DNA from: Berberis thunbergii
Taxonomy: Eukaryota > Streptophyta > Magnoliopsida > Ranunculales > Berberidaceae
Length of the DNA stretch: 64,000 nt
Direction: 5' to 3'
Assembly (NCBI GenBank): GCA_003290165.1
Contig: QNQO01000515.1
Coordinates: 558,001-622,000 of the forward strand
In this document: positions 1-10,305 of the stretch, piece by piece
Numbering within the stretch: position 1 is the stretch's first letter
Layout of the letters: each line of letters begins with the position of its first letter
Notes under the pieces: model-generated
The model's database searches: none
What the model was told of the DNA's origin: nothing
The model's input: the letters and a program-made list of their open reading frames with translations, nothing else
Position numbers and translations under genes: made by a program

Positions 1-910
1 GAAAAAAAATGGTTGAAGAAGAAAATAATGAAGAAAAAGTTAATGGTGTACAACATTGATTTGTTCTTGAATGCCCTATGTGTTTATTCAAAGGTGTAGC
101 CATTCTCAGGAAATTCTTGTATCCTTTTTTTCCATTATTGTTTGCCATAATCCAAGCCCCATTACAACCTAGTAAAGACCTAATTGATCTTAAATGAAAG
201 TTGGTTCAGTAGATGTGGAGATTAAATAGGCAAGAACTATGGTGTTTGATTCAACATTCTCAAATGTAATCAATATTCATGTCCATGAGATCATATTCAT
301 TTCTCTCTTTGAAAATTTCATTTTTCATGATAATTATATGTGAGACGATTGCATTTTCTATAGTTTATATTCTTTTCCTCACATATAAACTAAGTGTCCA
401 ATCTCTGAGTGACATGAGATATTTGTAGTCTAATCGTACTTTCTAAAGGTCATCTCGTCACATCTTTACTATGAGATGAAGAGTTATGTTGATAAGGCTT
501 CTCACACACACACTTTGAGTTGAGAATGATTATGAAATTTATTTAACCTTTAGATACTATTAAAATTATTGTACTCTATTGGTATACTATTGTGACAGTT
601 TTAGTTTGTTGTTTTTCTTGAATTTAAAGCAATTAGAAAATTACTCTAAGGAAAATAAAGGGGAATGCCCATGTTTTTGCATTATGTTTTTAGAAAATAG
701 ATTTTGTTTTATTGAGTCAGTAATGTTTGGGGGTAACATTTCTGGAAACCCCCGCGAGACTATAACTTGTCCACTAGAGGTAATCTAGGGGTTTAAAGCC
801 TTGTTGCACGTTAAGGTAAGTGCAATCGTGATTCCTACGAAAGTAAGTTAGGATTTTATTCTTAATTTTGTTTTGCTCGAGGACTAGCAAAATATAGGTT
901 TGGGGATATT
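1..910 (+). other. AT-rich retrotransposon-internal remnant, no gene
   Basis: No reading frame here looks coding. The right end, about 877-910, reads as the 3' end of a plant Ty3/gypsy internal region: an AGGACTAGCAAAATA tract, then GGTTTGGGGATATT, which looks like a polypurine tract, directly before an LTR-like start at 911. I infer that 1-910 is the decayed 3' non-coding part of an Athila/Tat-like element reading on the + strand. The element type is inferred from this motif and from the LTR copies to the right. Confidence 0.4.
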
Positions 911-1516
911 TGATGTTAACATAATTATTACATAATATACCTCCTAATTTATATTTGTTAGTGTTTCGAATAGCGTATTTTAGTTTAATTATTTTATTTT
1001 TGTATTTTGTAGGATTTGGAGTTTAAATAACAAAAGTGCATTAGCGTGGCGAATTTGGAAATTCATAGGCAAATTGAAGAAGTTGAGTGAGAGACACTCA
1101 AGCCAAAGATTAAGATAACCAAAGAAAAAATAAAGGAAATTAGTTTTGAATTTTGGTGGAACAAAGGAGTAATATGAATTAACATAACCAAACCCACATT
1201 TCCTGTTATATTTGGTTTCCAATTATATTTTGGTTTCCATTTATATTTGGTTTCCAATTATATTTGGTTTCCTTTTGTATTTGGTTTTCAATTTATATTT
1301 GGTTTCCGATTTGTATTTGGTTTCCAATTGGGTTTCTAGTAAGGAGTTGTTTATTTCTACCATAAACACAACAACACATAGGGAAGAGAGGCACACAACG
1401 CATCAATAGCCGAGTACGTATCGCTAATCCACCACGCACTGCCATGAAGCTCCACACTGCTATTGTTGTCATCACCTTCACCATGTGTCACTAAACTCCA
1501 CGCAAGACGAAGAGAT
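911..1516 (+). repeat. Athila/Tat-like LTR, left part (copy A1)
   Basis: Starts TGATGTTAAC right after a polypurine-like tract. The stretch 925-1060 is similar to the reverse complement of 11950-12116 and of 14040-14220, so three LTR copies of one family are present. The LTR is interrupted at 1516 by CACTA element 1 and resumes at 9619: the sequence either side of the insertion, read continuously, matches the reverse complement of 10980-11070 (for example the CACTAAACCCCACGCAAGG-like stretch). The family name is inferred from LTR features; there is no coding domain to confirm it. Confidence 0.6.
1206..1330. repeat. Minisatellite, TATATTTGGTTTCC unit
   Basis: About eight imperfect copies of a 14-18 bp unit built on ATTTGGTTTCC(A) lie head to tail. 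They generate spurious hydrophobic or Trp/Pro-rich reading frames on both strands. The array lies inside the left LTR copy and is not seen in the other two copies, so it probably expanded locally. Confidence 0.75.
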
Positions 1517-1539
1517 CACTACACCAAAATGCTTGTTTA

Positions 1540-1735
1540 GCTACGGGGAGGTGGCCACGGCTCTAAGTCGTTGGTTTATTTGCCATGGCTATAAACCGTG
1601 GATAGCGTGGCCAACGGCCAAAAACCGTGGCTAAAAAATAGTTAGCCACGGCTCTAAACCGTGGGTGCATTAGCCACGGCCAAAAACCGTTGCTATATTG
1701 TGCAACGGCCAGAAACCGTTGCTAAATTAAATGCT
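1540..1735. repeat. Left subterminal repeats of CACTA element 1
   Basis: Repeated TTAGCCACGGC..AAACCGTGGCTA units, direct and inverted, with variants such as CAACGGCC..AAACCGTTGCTA. In En/Spm-type elements such subterminal motifs bind the TNPA protein. That role is family knowledge; the repeats themselves are visible. Confidence 0.8.
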
Positions 1736-2239
1736 TTTCACGTGCCACGCTCCTGCAAGTGAGAGATTTGGAGAGTGCATGATTTCGCGTTCTGGCGAAA
1801 ATGGGGGGAGAGTCATTTCGCGCTCTGGCGAAAAAAATTGGGGAAAAATTTGGCGAAAAATTGGCGAATTTTTTTTGCTATTTCGACCTAGATTTCGACC
1901 TAAATCAGAGAGAGGTTTGGCGCAGAGGAGAAGAAGGACGAACTGAAGAAGAAGATGAAGAACCGAAGCAGATTCTCATATCCAGCGAGAGCTTCAGATC
2001 CAGCGAGGAGCTCTCTGCCCTGATCTCAGATCCAGTGAAGAGGAGGGGTTCCAGCGAGGAGAAGAGGTTCTCGCCCTGCTCTCAGATTAGTTCAGATCTC
2101 CTTCCAGGTAAGATGTTTCAGTTCCACTTAGTTATTTGCTTCTTTGAATTGGTGAGAGTTGTTTCCATTCACACAAAAAATTGTCTTGCACATTATCAGA
2201 TTAAGGTCCAACACCACCACCACCACCACCCTTATTTCT

Positions 2240-2718
2240 CAACTCTCACCAACCATGAAATGTACCAAGCACAACTAGATAACCACAACACTGCCGAGGA
2301 AAACCATTTTGTTTCTTGCAATCCCTCACTCCCTCAAGTGTCTGAAGATGGGGTAGGAGGTTTTAGGAACTGGGTTTCAAGGAATTATTGTCAAGAAATG
2401 GAGCAAAAGTTGGATGGGGGGTTCACGGTGGGTGGTGATGAAGGAGGAGGTTCTAGGTCAGTCTGTGCAATGGGGTATGGAGATTTGCAGTCACTTAGCT
2501 TGTCAATGAGTCCTGGATCTCAATCAAGTTGTATTACAACACCCCCACCCCAGCAAATTTCCCCAACTGGAGGAGGAGGAAATGAATGTGTGGCGGCTAT
2601 GGAGACAACAAAGAAGAGAGGGTCAGGAAGGAAGGTGGTGGGACAGAAACAACCAGTTCACAGGAAGTCCATAGACACATTTGGTCAGAGGACATCACAG
2701 TGTATAGGTGTTACAATG
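2240..2718 (+). pseudogene. Captured first-exon fragment of an AINTEGUMENTA-like/PLETHORA AP2 transcription factor
   Basis: The frame shows typical AIL/PLT N-terminal features in order: FRNWVSRNYC near 2360, the MGYGDLQSLSLSMSPGSQSS block near 2470-2530, then KKRGSG, and QPVHRKSIDTFGQRTSQ leading into the first AP2 repeat (CIGVT; YRGVT in the family). The coding similarity stops there, and the next bases read like an intron start. The source gene is a transcription factor of meristem and root identity; the pattern resembles the AIL6/AIL7 group best. Only the pre-AP2 region and the first few AP2 residues are present, so a DNA-binding protein is not encoded. A continuous frame does run from 1801 to 2871, adding about 145 transposon-derived residues at the front and about 50 intron residues at the end. 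The Tyr-Arg to Cys-Ile change in the AP2 start also argues for decay. Confidence 0.85.
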
Positions 2719-2833
2719 TCTGTGTTCAAACCTGGTGTCTTTAATTTATTTTACCTTTTGTTTTTTGTATTTTTGGGGTTCCCATCATCATTTCATTCAT
2801 TCATTCATTTTTCCATGATGTTTTTTTTAATAC

Positions 2834-2927
2834 AATTGTTGTTTCTTCAAATCAGCTCAAGTGAACCATAGAAGCAAGTATGGGTAATTGTTGTTTCTTC
2901 AAATCAGCTCAAGTGAACCATAGAAGC
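2834..2927 (+). repeat. 42 bp direct duplication
   Basis: AATTGTTGTTTCTTCAAATC... ending GAACCATAGAAGC occurs at 2834-2875 and again at 2886-2927 with a 10 bp spacer. It lies just after the AIL fragment and may be intron or exon sequence of the captured gene. Confidence 0.8.
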
Positions 2928-2929
2928 TC

Positions 2930-5420
2930 AACAACTTTAACTTCCTCAACTCCAGGTACTCGAACAATATTTTTTTTTGCAATAATTGATCTTTTCTTTT
3001 AATGGAGTCTCTTAAGTTTCAGTTTTTGTTGATGGGTTTTTCTTATTTTGCTTAGATTCTGTGTTTTTGTGTTAATATCTATATGAGGCAATGGGGTTTT
3101 GGTATAATTTTATTGGATCTTGTACTCAAATAGAAATCCATTTAAAAACTAAACTTTGTTGTAATTATGTGTGTTAATGGTGTTTTAGGACCTCAAAATT
3201 GTCAGTTTTTATCTCAAATTGAATTGGGATCTTCTTCCTCTTGGAATCCAAACAATACCCATTATGTCATTTCTTGAACATGTTCCTTAAGTTTCAGAAT
3301 CTTTCACACCAAGTCCCTTAATTAATAATCTGCTTTAGTTTTGTGTTAAAACATCAAAAGCTCCAGCTTGACTCAAAAACACCGAATGGCATTTTTTACA
3401 ATACTTATTCATATGAAGTCTCATTTGTACAATTAGTATGTGGACAGAACCCATTTCTATCCACTTGCAAGTGCCTATCTGTTCGAGATGTTGTGCCTTT
3501 TACAAAAAAAAACAATTCTCAAGGAGTGTTGATTCAGAGTCTTGTTTATGTTGAGAAGGTAAGCCTCTTTGTTTTGAGAAGAAGACCGAAAGAAGGTAAG
3601 TCTCTGTAGCAAGACCAGAGAGAGAGGCTTACCTTCTTTCATTTCTTCTTCTTTTTCTTCTTGTTCATTCCTGGTGTTCTTCTCAAAATAGCAAGCCAAT
3701 GCTACTGGTCTTACTATATAACAAATACCCAACTTAGGCCTTGAGTTGGGCTTTTGAAATTGGGCCATTTAAAACTATTCTTGGACTAGACACCTTTGGC
3801 CAAGCCTCAAACTAATTCTTGGGCCTTTTGCTCCTTGTTTTGCTCCTTTTATTTGCATGTAAGCATTCGAAGTCATGTATATGTCAAAAAATATATTAAA
3901 AATATTAAGTTTGACCGTGTCGCCGAGTCCTTTTTTTTTAAAATTGCCGAGTCGCCGTGTCATATCCGTGTCCGAGTCCGAGTCCGTGCATCCTTGCATG
4001 CAAGTCATGATGCCTTTCCAACAATATCTTAAGCAAACATGGATATTTGTGCCTTTTGACACTGGACACTATATGCTGATGCATCTCTTATGGTATGACC
4101 TTTTTAGTTTCTTCACATCTCAATGTTAGCCAAGTATTTAACAGGTGCCACTTGGGTCATCCCGTCTATTTTATCAAGCTATGCAGATTATTTTTTAAAT
4201 CAGTTTGTAAATTATGTTTAGGTTGATAATGCAATTTTGTAATTTGAACATTTTTCTTTTGTTTCTGTCATTGCATGGTGTAGATTCTCTTCTTCCTATC
4301 ATGTTGTAGATCAGCTTCATATTGCTTTAAATCGTGGTTAATTTTGTCAGTCATGATTTGTACTTTCTGCCACTATGATTGCCCTTTTAATCTGAGTGAG
4401 TTTTGAAAATATAGGATCCAAGTATAAAATATTATTGTTTTGTGGCGGTCCTGCTGCCATGATGAGGTAAGGAAGATTTAAAATATTATTGTTTTGTGGT
4501 TGCTTGACATGTCCAAGGCTTGCCTTGGAACATTGTTTTGGTCGAGAAAAAGCCTTGTTCTTGAATGAACTGTGCATTTATATGGATTGTAATCTAAGTG
4601 GACATGCTACTATAGCTGCTACATGATGCAAAACAATGAAAAATTAGAATTATAAGAAGAAAATGCCAAAGCAGCAAGCTTAATCAGTAATTTAAGGCTG
4701 TAACTCATGGTAGCATGCTTTTGGTGTTCATGTGTTTTCAATGCACACTGCGTGCATATACATATTTATTGAATCTATTATTGATGTGGTCTCATTCCAA
4801 TGATCTGGACGAAAGGTTTCTGATTGTCCTTTGTCTCACACACATGGTAAAAGTGTTCTGGTTTATTTTGGAGATTTGTATTCACAGTGTCTTACAATAT
4901 ATACTTAATTTTTTCAACATAATACACCTTTTTGCTCCAATTCTTTGTCTGTGGTTCAGGTGATGGTTCCATACACCTTGTGTTCGTTGTGTTTTTGGGT
5001 TTCATGTTTGTCCTTTGATAATGTTTATCCTCTGGAACACGAGATAAAAATATATAGTTAGTTTGAAGGCTCTTCAGAGTTTATATTTTATATCACTTCT
5101 CAAAACATATTTTTTGTGGTCTTAGCTTGAGCTGGTGCATGTGTATGTTTTTTTTTTCAATCGTAGCTAGTTCTTTGGGGGAATAAATGTACCATGCCTT
5201 GTTTCACTCTATTTTCAAAAGAAAACTAAGAAATTCCTATGGTAAGTAACGAAGTATCATGTTTTCTTAGGATAATTTCATAATTATCATGTGGTAGATG
5301 AACTTATCATTCCTATAATCTGTTTCAAGTAGGATTTCGTTGATAGGTGATCATTTGACTGTTATCTTTATTCTCTGTTATGAATTATTACTATGGTTAT
5401 AATTTTGCTTCATGCTACAG
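2930..5420. other. Interior of CACTA element 1 between captured genes, mostly non-coding
   Basis: AT-rich sequence without convincing exons. It probably holds introns and flanks of the captured genes. The exceptions are a small hAT remnant near 3864-3996 and a short local inverted repeat around 3559-3640 (GTAAGCCTCT versus AGAGGCTTAC). No other structure could be supported. Confidence 0.4.
3864..3996. mobile_element. hAT element 3'-end remnant
   Basis: About 110 bp closely match the 3' terminal part of the complete hAT element at 26650-26773: the same GTGTCGCCGAGTC blocks, ending GTCCGTGCATCCTTG. The 5' terminal repeat (CAAGGATGCAC) is missing, so this is a deleted copy. CATGCAAG follows the end at 3997-4004 and CATGTAAG occurs at 3856-3863, a possible 8 bp target duplication with one mismatch. 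Confidence 0.7.
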
Positions 5421-6199
5421 GTAAAAAAGAGGCAGAGACTCGTAGAGAACAACTTGCTCTTGCAAAGAGAGATGCAGAGTCAATCGCCATAATTACCCCA
5501 GAGCTTGCCCATGAGTTTCTTGAGGTTTGGTGATTAATTTTATAAGATTCTTTGTAAATGTGCACTCTATTACATAGACTGGAATGTTTTCCTAATTTCC
5601 TTGTAAAATGGGAAATTTTCTCTAACTCTTAATGTGCTGGCATTTTTTACCTTATCCTTTGAAGGCAAAATGCCTCAAGACACAGAGCAGATTTGGCAGC
5701 TTTCCTTCGGCCTCCTTGTTAATCGAGTCATATAGGGCAAATTCCATGCTGTAATTACAGTAGTTGATTACCATCTGCTGTTTAGTGCCTATCTTTTTTA
5801 AAGTAGTCTTAGTCGCTCCATTTAGTACCTCCTAGTAATTGTTTGTCCTGGGTGAATATGAAGCATACTTTTACTTTTGAGTTTTGACTCTTTCACTCTT
5901 AATAGAGATGGAAATTAACAACCACGTTCATATTTACTGCAGTTACCTGGTACTGTTGAGGATTTGCAAGCTGCAATTCAAGATAATATCTCTCAAGCAA
6001 ATTCTATTCTGTTTCTAAACCACAATATCCTGGAAGAATATGAGAGCCGACAGCGCAAGGTAAATCATTGCGCAAATTCTATTCTATTTTGTTTTGGGGG
6101 GTTGCCTTAATCATTGGAAGCATCACTTTGCAGATTGAAAAATTGGAAGCTGACGACAGAGAAATGAAAAAGTGTTTAGCTGAGATGGATAATTTGAAG
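5421..6199 (+). pseudogene. Captured SMC5 exons (three exons with introns)
   Basis: Three exons with GT/AG borders can be read: 5421-5524, 5943-6059 and 6134-6199. They encode coiled-coil sequence containing REQLALAKRDAES, then LPGTVEDLQAAIQDNISQAN, ILFLNHNILEEYESRQRK, and IEKLEADDREMKKCLAEMDN. I recognise this as the C-terminal coiled-coil region of plant SMC5, the core ATPase subunit of the SMC5/6 DNA-repair complex. The ATP-binding head regions are absent. No in-frame stop is seen in these exons. Family assignment rests on remembered similarity to plant SMC5; a protein search would settle it. Confidence 0.8.
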
Positions 6200-6423
6200 G
6201 TGAGATATGTTATATGTTAATTCTGCTACTTTTCTATAATTAGTGATCAGTTAATTTCTTTAATGGCATTTCATCATTTATGTTTGTTGTATTTTCATGT
6301 TGTGTTACAGACTGCACTTGCAAGTGAGCACTATCTTGGAAACAGAAGTTACCAGTACCACATTTGTCTTATTTTCCTTTAGACTTTTTTTCATTGAACG
6401 GTATTCATATTTATTTGTTGACA

Positions 6424-6510
6424 GGAAGAGATGAGATCATCTACAAAGTAAGCAACTCGGATCTTTGTAGCTAAGATCCCACAATCTGTCACGGAAGTAG
6501 CATTTCAGAG
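6424..6510 (+). pseudogene. Captured RRM protein exon fragment
   Basis: TRIFVAKIPQSVTEVAFQ follows a stop codon just upstream and ends at a GT donor at 6511. This is the RNP2-like first strand and first helix of an RNA-recognition motif, as in plant hnRNP-type proteins. Only about 20 residues remain. A short stretch before it (EEMRSSTK) follows its own AG acceptor and may come from the neighbouring captured gene. Confidence 0.6.
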
Positions 6511-6883
6511 GTAATGATGTTTCATATTTCCTGACTGGTGGGAGTTTGATTTCCTGACAGAGGGTATTCCATCTCATAATTCACGATGTAAAACAGGATG
6601 TGTTGTTCTTCATGTTTGCTAAATGTTATGCTGAACGCACAAGTATGTGCTTTTTTTAAGTTTTGTGATTTTCTGCATCCAAGCAGACTCAGACATGTTT
6701 ATTGTTGATGATGCAATATGGTTTTCATTGCATGAACTGCAATCTACATAATTACTTTTAGAAAAATCTTTTCTGGAATGGAAAAATCTTTTCTTGCATG
6801 AAGATAATTAAGCATTTGCTTTTGTTTTTGTTTTTCTTTTCCTTTTTCTGTAATGCAATAACCTATTTCTTGTTGTTCTTTAG

Positions 6884-6992
6884 ATATATGCCAGTGAGGA
6901 ATCAAACCAGCACTCAGGACCAATTGTTTTTCTACTTGGGAACCTTCTCGCCAGCATCCCATTTCTGTTTCTCATCGCTACTTTTGTATCGG
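6884..6992 (+). pseudogene. Captured ABCG-type transporter exon
   Basis: After an AG acceptor the exon encodes YASEESNQHSGPIVFLLGNL followed by LASIPFLFLIATFVS, then a GT donor. This matches the transmembrane domain of plant half-size ABCG (WBC) transporters, where a conserved NxHSG motif precedes a membrane helix. Only one exon of the membrane domain is present, with no ATP-binding cassette. The frame is open. Confidence 0.7.
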
Positions 6993-7090
6993 GTAATTTG
7001 CTTTTAAAACAATGATGCCAGTATCCATTTGTATTGTAGGCTTATATGAGCATGATCTTTACCTTCTCCCTATCTGTTTTTGTTATATAG

Positions 7091-8763
7091 CTTGCAACAA
7101 CTTGAAGCTCATACTCACGAAAGACTGTTGTAACCATCTGAACATGCACTTGCCTGATGCTGGAGAGTTGACACAGGTATATTAGATGTTTGTATATTAG
7201 TCGTGATGCTCCTTAGACAATGGGCATGTTGATTTATTCTAGTGTTTTATGTGCATTTGCAATAGGAAGAGTGGAGGGTTGTTGCACAGGAGTACAACGA
7301 CTGCCTTAACGGTCTTCGACAGGACGTTATTGAGCTGACAGATGAGTTGGCAGCAGGAAAAGATGCAGTTCAAGCAGCTGAATTAGTGGCCCGCTTGCAC
7401 TTAAAGAAAGTGCAGGCAGATTTCGATGCAATATGTGACGCACACCACCCACAGGTAAGGTTTGAAGTTTACTATTCCCACTTCATGGTCACACGTTCAA
7501 GCCACCACAGAGGTTGAACGCATCTTGGATAGATGCCTGGTGTCTCTTTGCTGGTGTGAACATGTGCAGTTAATCTTAGTGGGTATTCCTTCACCCTTGG
7601 CTAACATGAATCAAGTTAAAAAAATAAAAATAGAATTAAGATCATTCAAAAGAAATGTTAAACAACCTCTATAACAGAACAATCACGATTAATTAGACTG
7701 GTTGATATTACTCTGAAGTTGTGCCTTCACCTTTTATTTTCTAGAAAGTGGCACACAAGGGGGTTCATGCTGAGAGTTTGCAAGACGGGTCTTCCAGATT
7801 TCTTTCTGTGGCTCCACTTCCAGAAAGGATTGTTTCCACAACTTCCACAGTTATTCCTTCTTCTAGGGGAGCCAGCAAGGCTAATTCTAAAGTTGTTTCT
7901 TTCTCTTCTCTGCCGTCTGCTGGCTGCTCCACTTCTCCACAGCGTGAATTGCATGACCACATTGCTGATGCACGCTCGAAAGTCATCAAGGATATACGTT
8001 GTGGCGTTGATACCTTGATAAATGAGATCCATCACAGGCATTCCGGTGATAGACGCGACATGGTAGCAAATCCACGGCGAGAGCATTTGCGAGAGGATGA
8101 GGTTCGTGATGATTTCTTACATGTCATTTCTGAAGACTATTGTTCAATTTTTTTAGTTTTAAAAGTAGTCATTTCTTTCATAAATATTCCTAAGAAGTTT
8201 TTGAATAATTTTACTAAACATGCTGTTGTTGAAGCGTCTTTGTGCCACATAATTTAGGAATCAGGAACAAAGGGAGGCTTTACATCTTATTGTTGCACAA
8301 AATCATATGCTCTTTTATAAAAATGCATGTGTTTTATGGTGTCCGTTTTACAGTTGGTGGATGGGCCAATCCAGTTTTTGTTTATGTCCTGCACATGGTA
8401 TTATAGGGAGATTTTCACTCACTCTTTAGTTGGTCTACTGAGGAAATCTTCCCAAGTCTAAGCAGTTGGTTGCTGGTGTTGTAAGATATTGGTTTTGGTG
8501 TTAAACTACTAAGAATCCATTTGCTGCACCTGACAACATGATTGTGCTAAAGCACACACAGTAGGAAATTGTAGTGGTCATGTATGAAATTGTAGTGGTT
8601 TGGGTCTTCCCAGTTTGTAGAATAATAAATGTTGCCTTTATGTGTCGGTTTACAGGTAAAGAACATCTCTATGGAGATATTAAACTTGTATGACAGCCAC
8701 AAAGTTGTCACTGAAGAAAGAATCAATGCTGCTATGAACAAGTTAGCTTTAAAGCCACAGTAA
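7091..8763 (+). pseudogene. Captured 3' end of an unrecognised gene, several exons with a natural-looking stop
   Basis: Exons with consistent splice borders: 7091-7176, 7266-7454, 7745-8101 and 8656-8763, the last ending in TAA at 8761-8763. The second exon encodes a Glu/Leu-rich helix-forming stretch (EEWRVVAQEYNDCLNGLRQD). The third has a Ser-rich segment, then RELHDHIADARSKVIKDIRC. The last ends MNKLALKPQ. The first exon has an in-frame stop in the only frame that reads LQQLEAHTHERLL, so it is damaged or belongs to another gene. I do not recognise the family; it looks like a coiled-coil C-terminus. The absence of stops in exons 2-4 suggests recent capture. Confidence 0.55.
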
Positions 8764-9357
8764 GTTGTTAGGTCGCCTTGGCTCAGTGTTTCCATCAATG
8801 TTGCTATGTAAGTTACAGGAACTAGGTTTGGTTTTCAGTCCATTTTCTGTGTCATTGTGAGATTATTTTAATGCACTAAGATGAAGCTTTGCAGGTGTTA
8901 GCTGCTGTTCGAGGTGATAGGTTCGGGTCACTGCATTTCTGAATCGTTTCAGACTGGTATTCAAGTTCTGCTTACAGTTTGTCCAGTAAGGGAAACTATT
9001 CCAAGAAGGTTATGAACATTTGGAACAATGGGGTAAACTCATGTATTGAAATTCGTTTGCCTAAATGATCACCACAATGTGTATTCGATTAAGTTCATGA
9101 GAATGAATGTATTGCATATTCTTTGACCATTTGATGTAACTGTATAATTTGGTCAACTGACAAATGACAAAACATGCACAGCATGAAGCAAAGTTTGGCA
9201 CATTTGATGTAATTGTATAATCTTATTAATTACATTACTTTGCCTCTATTCGTTTAAGTTTGGCACATTTAAATTTTTATTTTCTAGAAATAAAACTTAT
9301 AAGATGTAATAAAAAGTCATTTGCTAGCAAAAAAAAAAATTTAATTAAAAAAAAAAA

Positions 9358-9600
9358 TTAGCCACGGTTTGTTGCAACGGCTCAGAGCCGTGGCTAAAAG
9401 CTTTGCAACGGTTTATAACCGTGGCTATGACTTGCCACGGTTTCAAGCCGTGGCTATTCCCGGCCACGGTTTAAAACCGTGGCTAACATATATTTTGCCA
9501 CGATTTTTAGCCGTGACTGAGGATTTAGCGACGCCCCTACAGCCCCCGGTTCTAAGCCGTGCCAATGGGTTAGCCCCACGGTTTAGAACCGTTGCTAATG
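9358..9600. repeat. Right subterminal repeats of CACTA element 1
   Basis: At least eight GCCACGGTTT..AAACCGTGGCTA motifs, direct and inverted, mirroring the left end. They define the same element family at both ends. Confidence 0.85.
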
Positions 9601-9618
9601 ACCATTTTTGGTGTAGTG

Positions 9619-10305
9619 GATGAACTTTTGATGTAACACACTTAATTGGTATTTGATTCGTTTTATGCTTTCACGATGAATAATGGTGTTTATGATTTTC
9701 ACTTTTATTTAATATAGGAGTTTATGTTATTTTAGTGACAGATTTCATCAACTTCTTTGTAGATTATTATTCCGGTGGTTGTCATTTTCTTTTCGATATA
9801 AGCTTAGTCACGCTTTTCTTATATGTGGAATTTTTAAGGATCAATTGATTCCGGTAGGTTAGTTATATGTGATCATCTTTTATTACGTTATTGTCTCCGG
9901 ATATATCGTAAATTTAGGATATCACATATGACCAACCTTTGTGCTTTCTAGAAAAAAGTGAAATATAAAATCCATTTACATTCGAATCTATTGGTGCATT
10001 AAAGACTTTTTTTTTCGGTTATGTTGTTTGGGATGTGAAACATGTAATCGAGTCATCATAGCAAATCAGTTCTAGCTGGCGCGTGAAATCTATGAGGGAT
10101 TCTAGGAACTTTGTGAATTTTCTAAACTTAATATTTATTAAACTAAATTTAATTTCATATTTTAAAATTACTAGAATTTCTTACATTTAGTTTCACGTAG
10201 TTTTTCTTCCTAGACCATGTTTTGTAGATCGTTTTTCCTCGTGGGATCAACACCCCAATCTTTACTGCAATTGACCGCGTGTATTGCTTGGGTGTAATCA
10301 CTCAA
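9619..10305 (+). repeat. Athila/Tat-like LTR, right part (copy A1 continued)
   Basis: Continuation of the LTR interrupted at 1516. Its end (CCTCGTGGGATC, AATTGACCGCGTGT, TTGGGTGTAATCAC) resembles the 3' end of Athila/Tat LTRs just before the primer-binding region. It forms the left arm of a large inverted repeat with 10323-11010. Confidence 0.65.

Larger units (their letters stand above)
1517..9618. mobile_element. CACTA element 1, non-autonomous, carries host gene fragments
   Basis: The left end reads CACTACACCAAAA from 1517. The right end is its inverted copy, TTTTTGGTGTAGTG, ending at 9618. The 3 bp GAT is present just outside both ends (1514-1516 and 9619-9621), the target duplication expected for CACTA (En/Spm) elements. 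Both subterminal zones hold many AGCCACGG/CCGTGGCT motifs in both orientations. The 8102 bp interior has no recognisable TNPA or TNPD gene. It holds exon-intron fragments of at least five different host genes, all on the + strand, and a small hAT remnant. This is a Pack-CACTA (transduplication) structure. It would need transposase from another copy. It sits inside an Athila/Tat-like LTR, so it inserted after that LTR. Confidence 0.92.

Noticed and set aside
1212..1409. Short frames made of repeating LVSNYI/WFP-like units
   Set aside because: Translation of the TATATTTGGTTTCC minisatellite.
7727..8086. 119-codon minus-strand frame
   Set aside because: Antisense shadow of the well-supported + strand exon 7745-8101.
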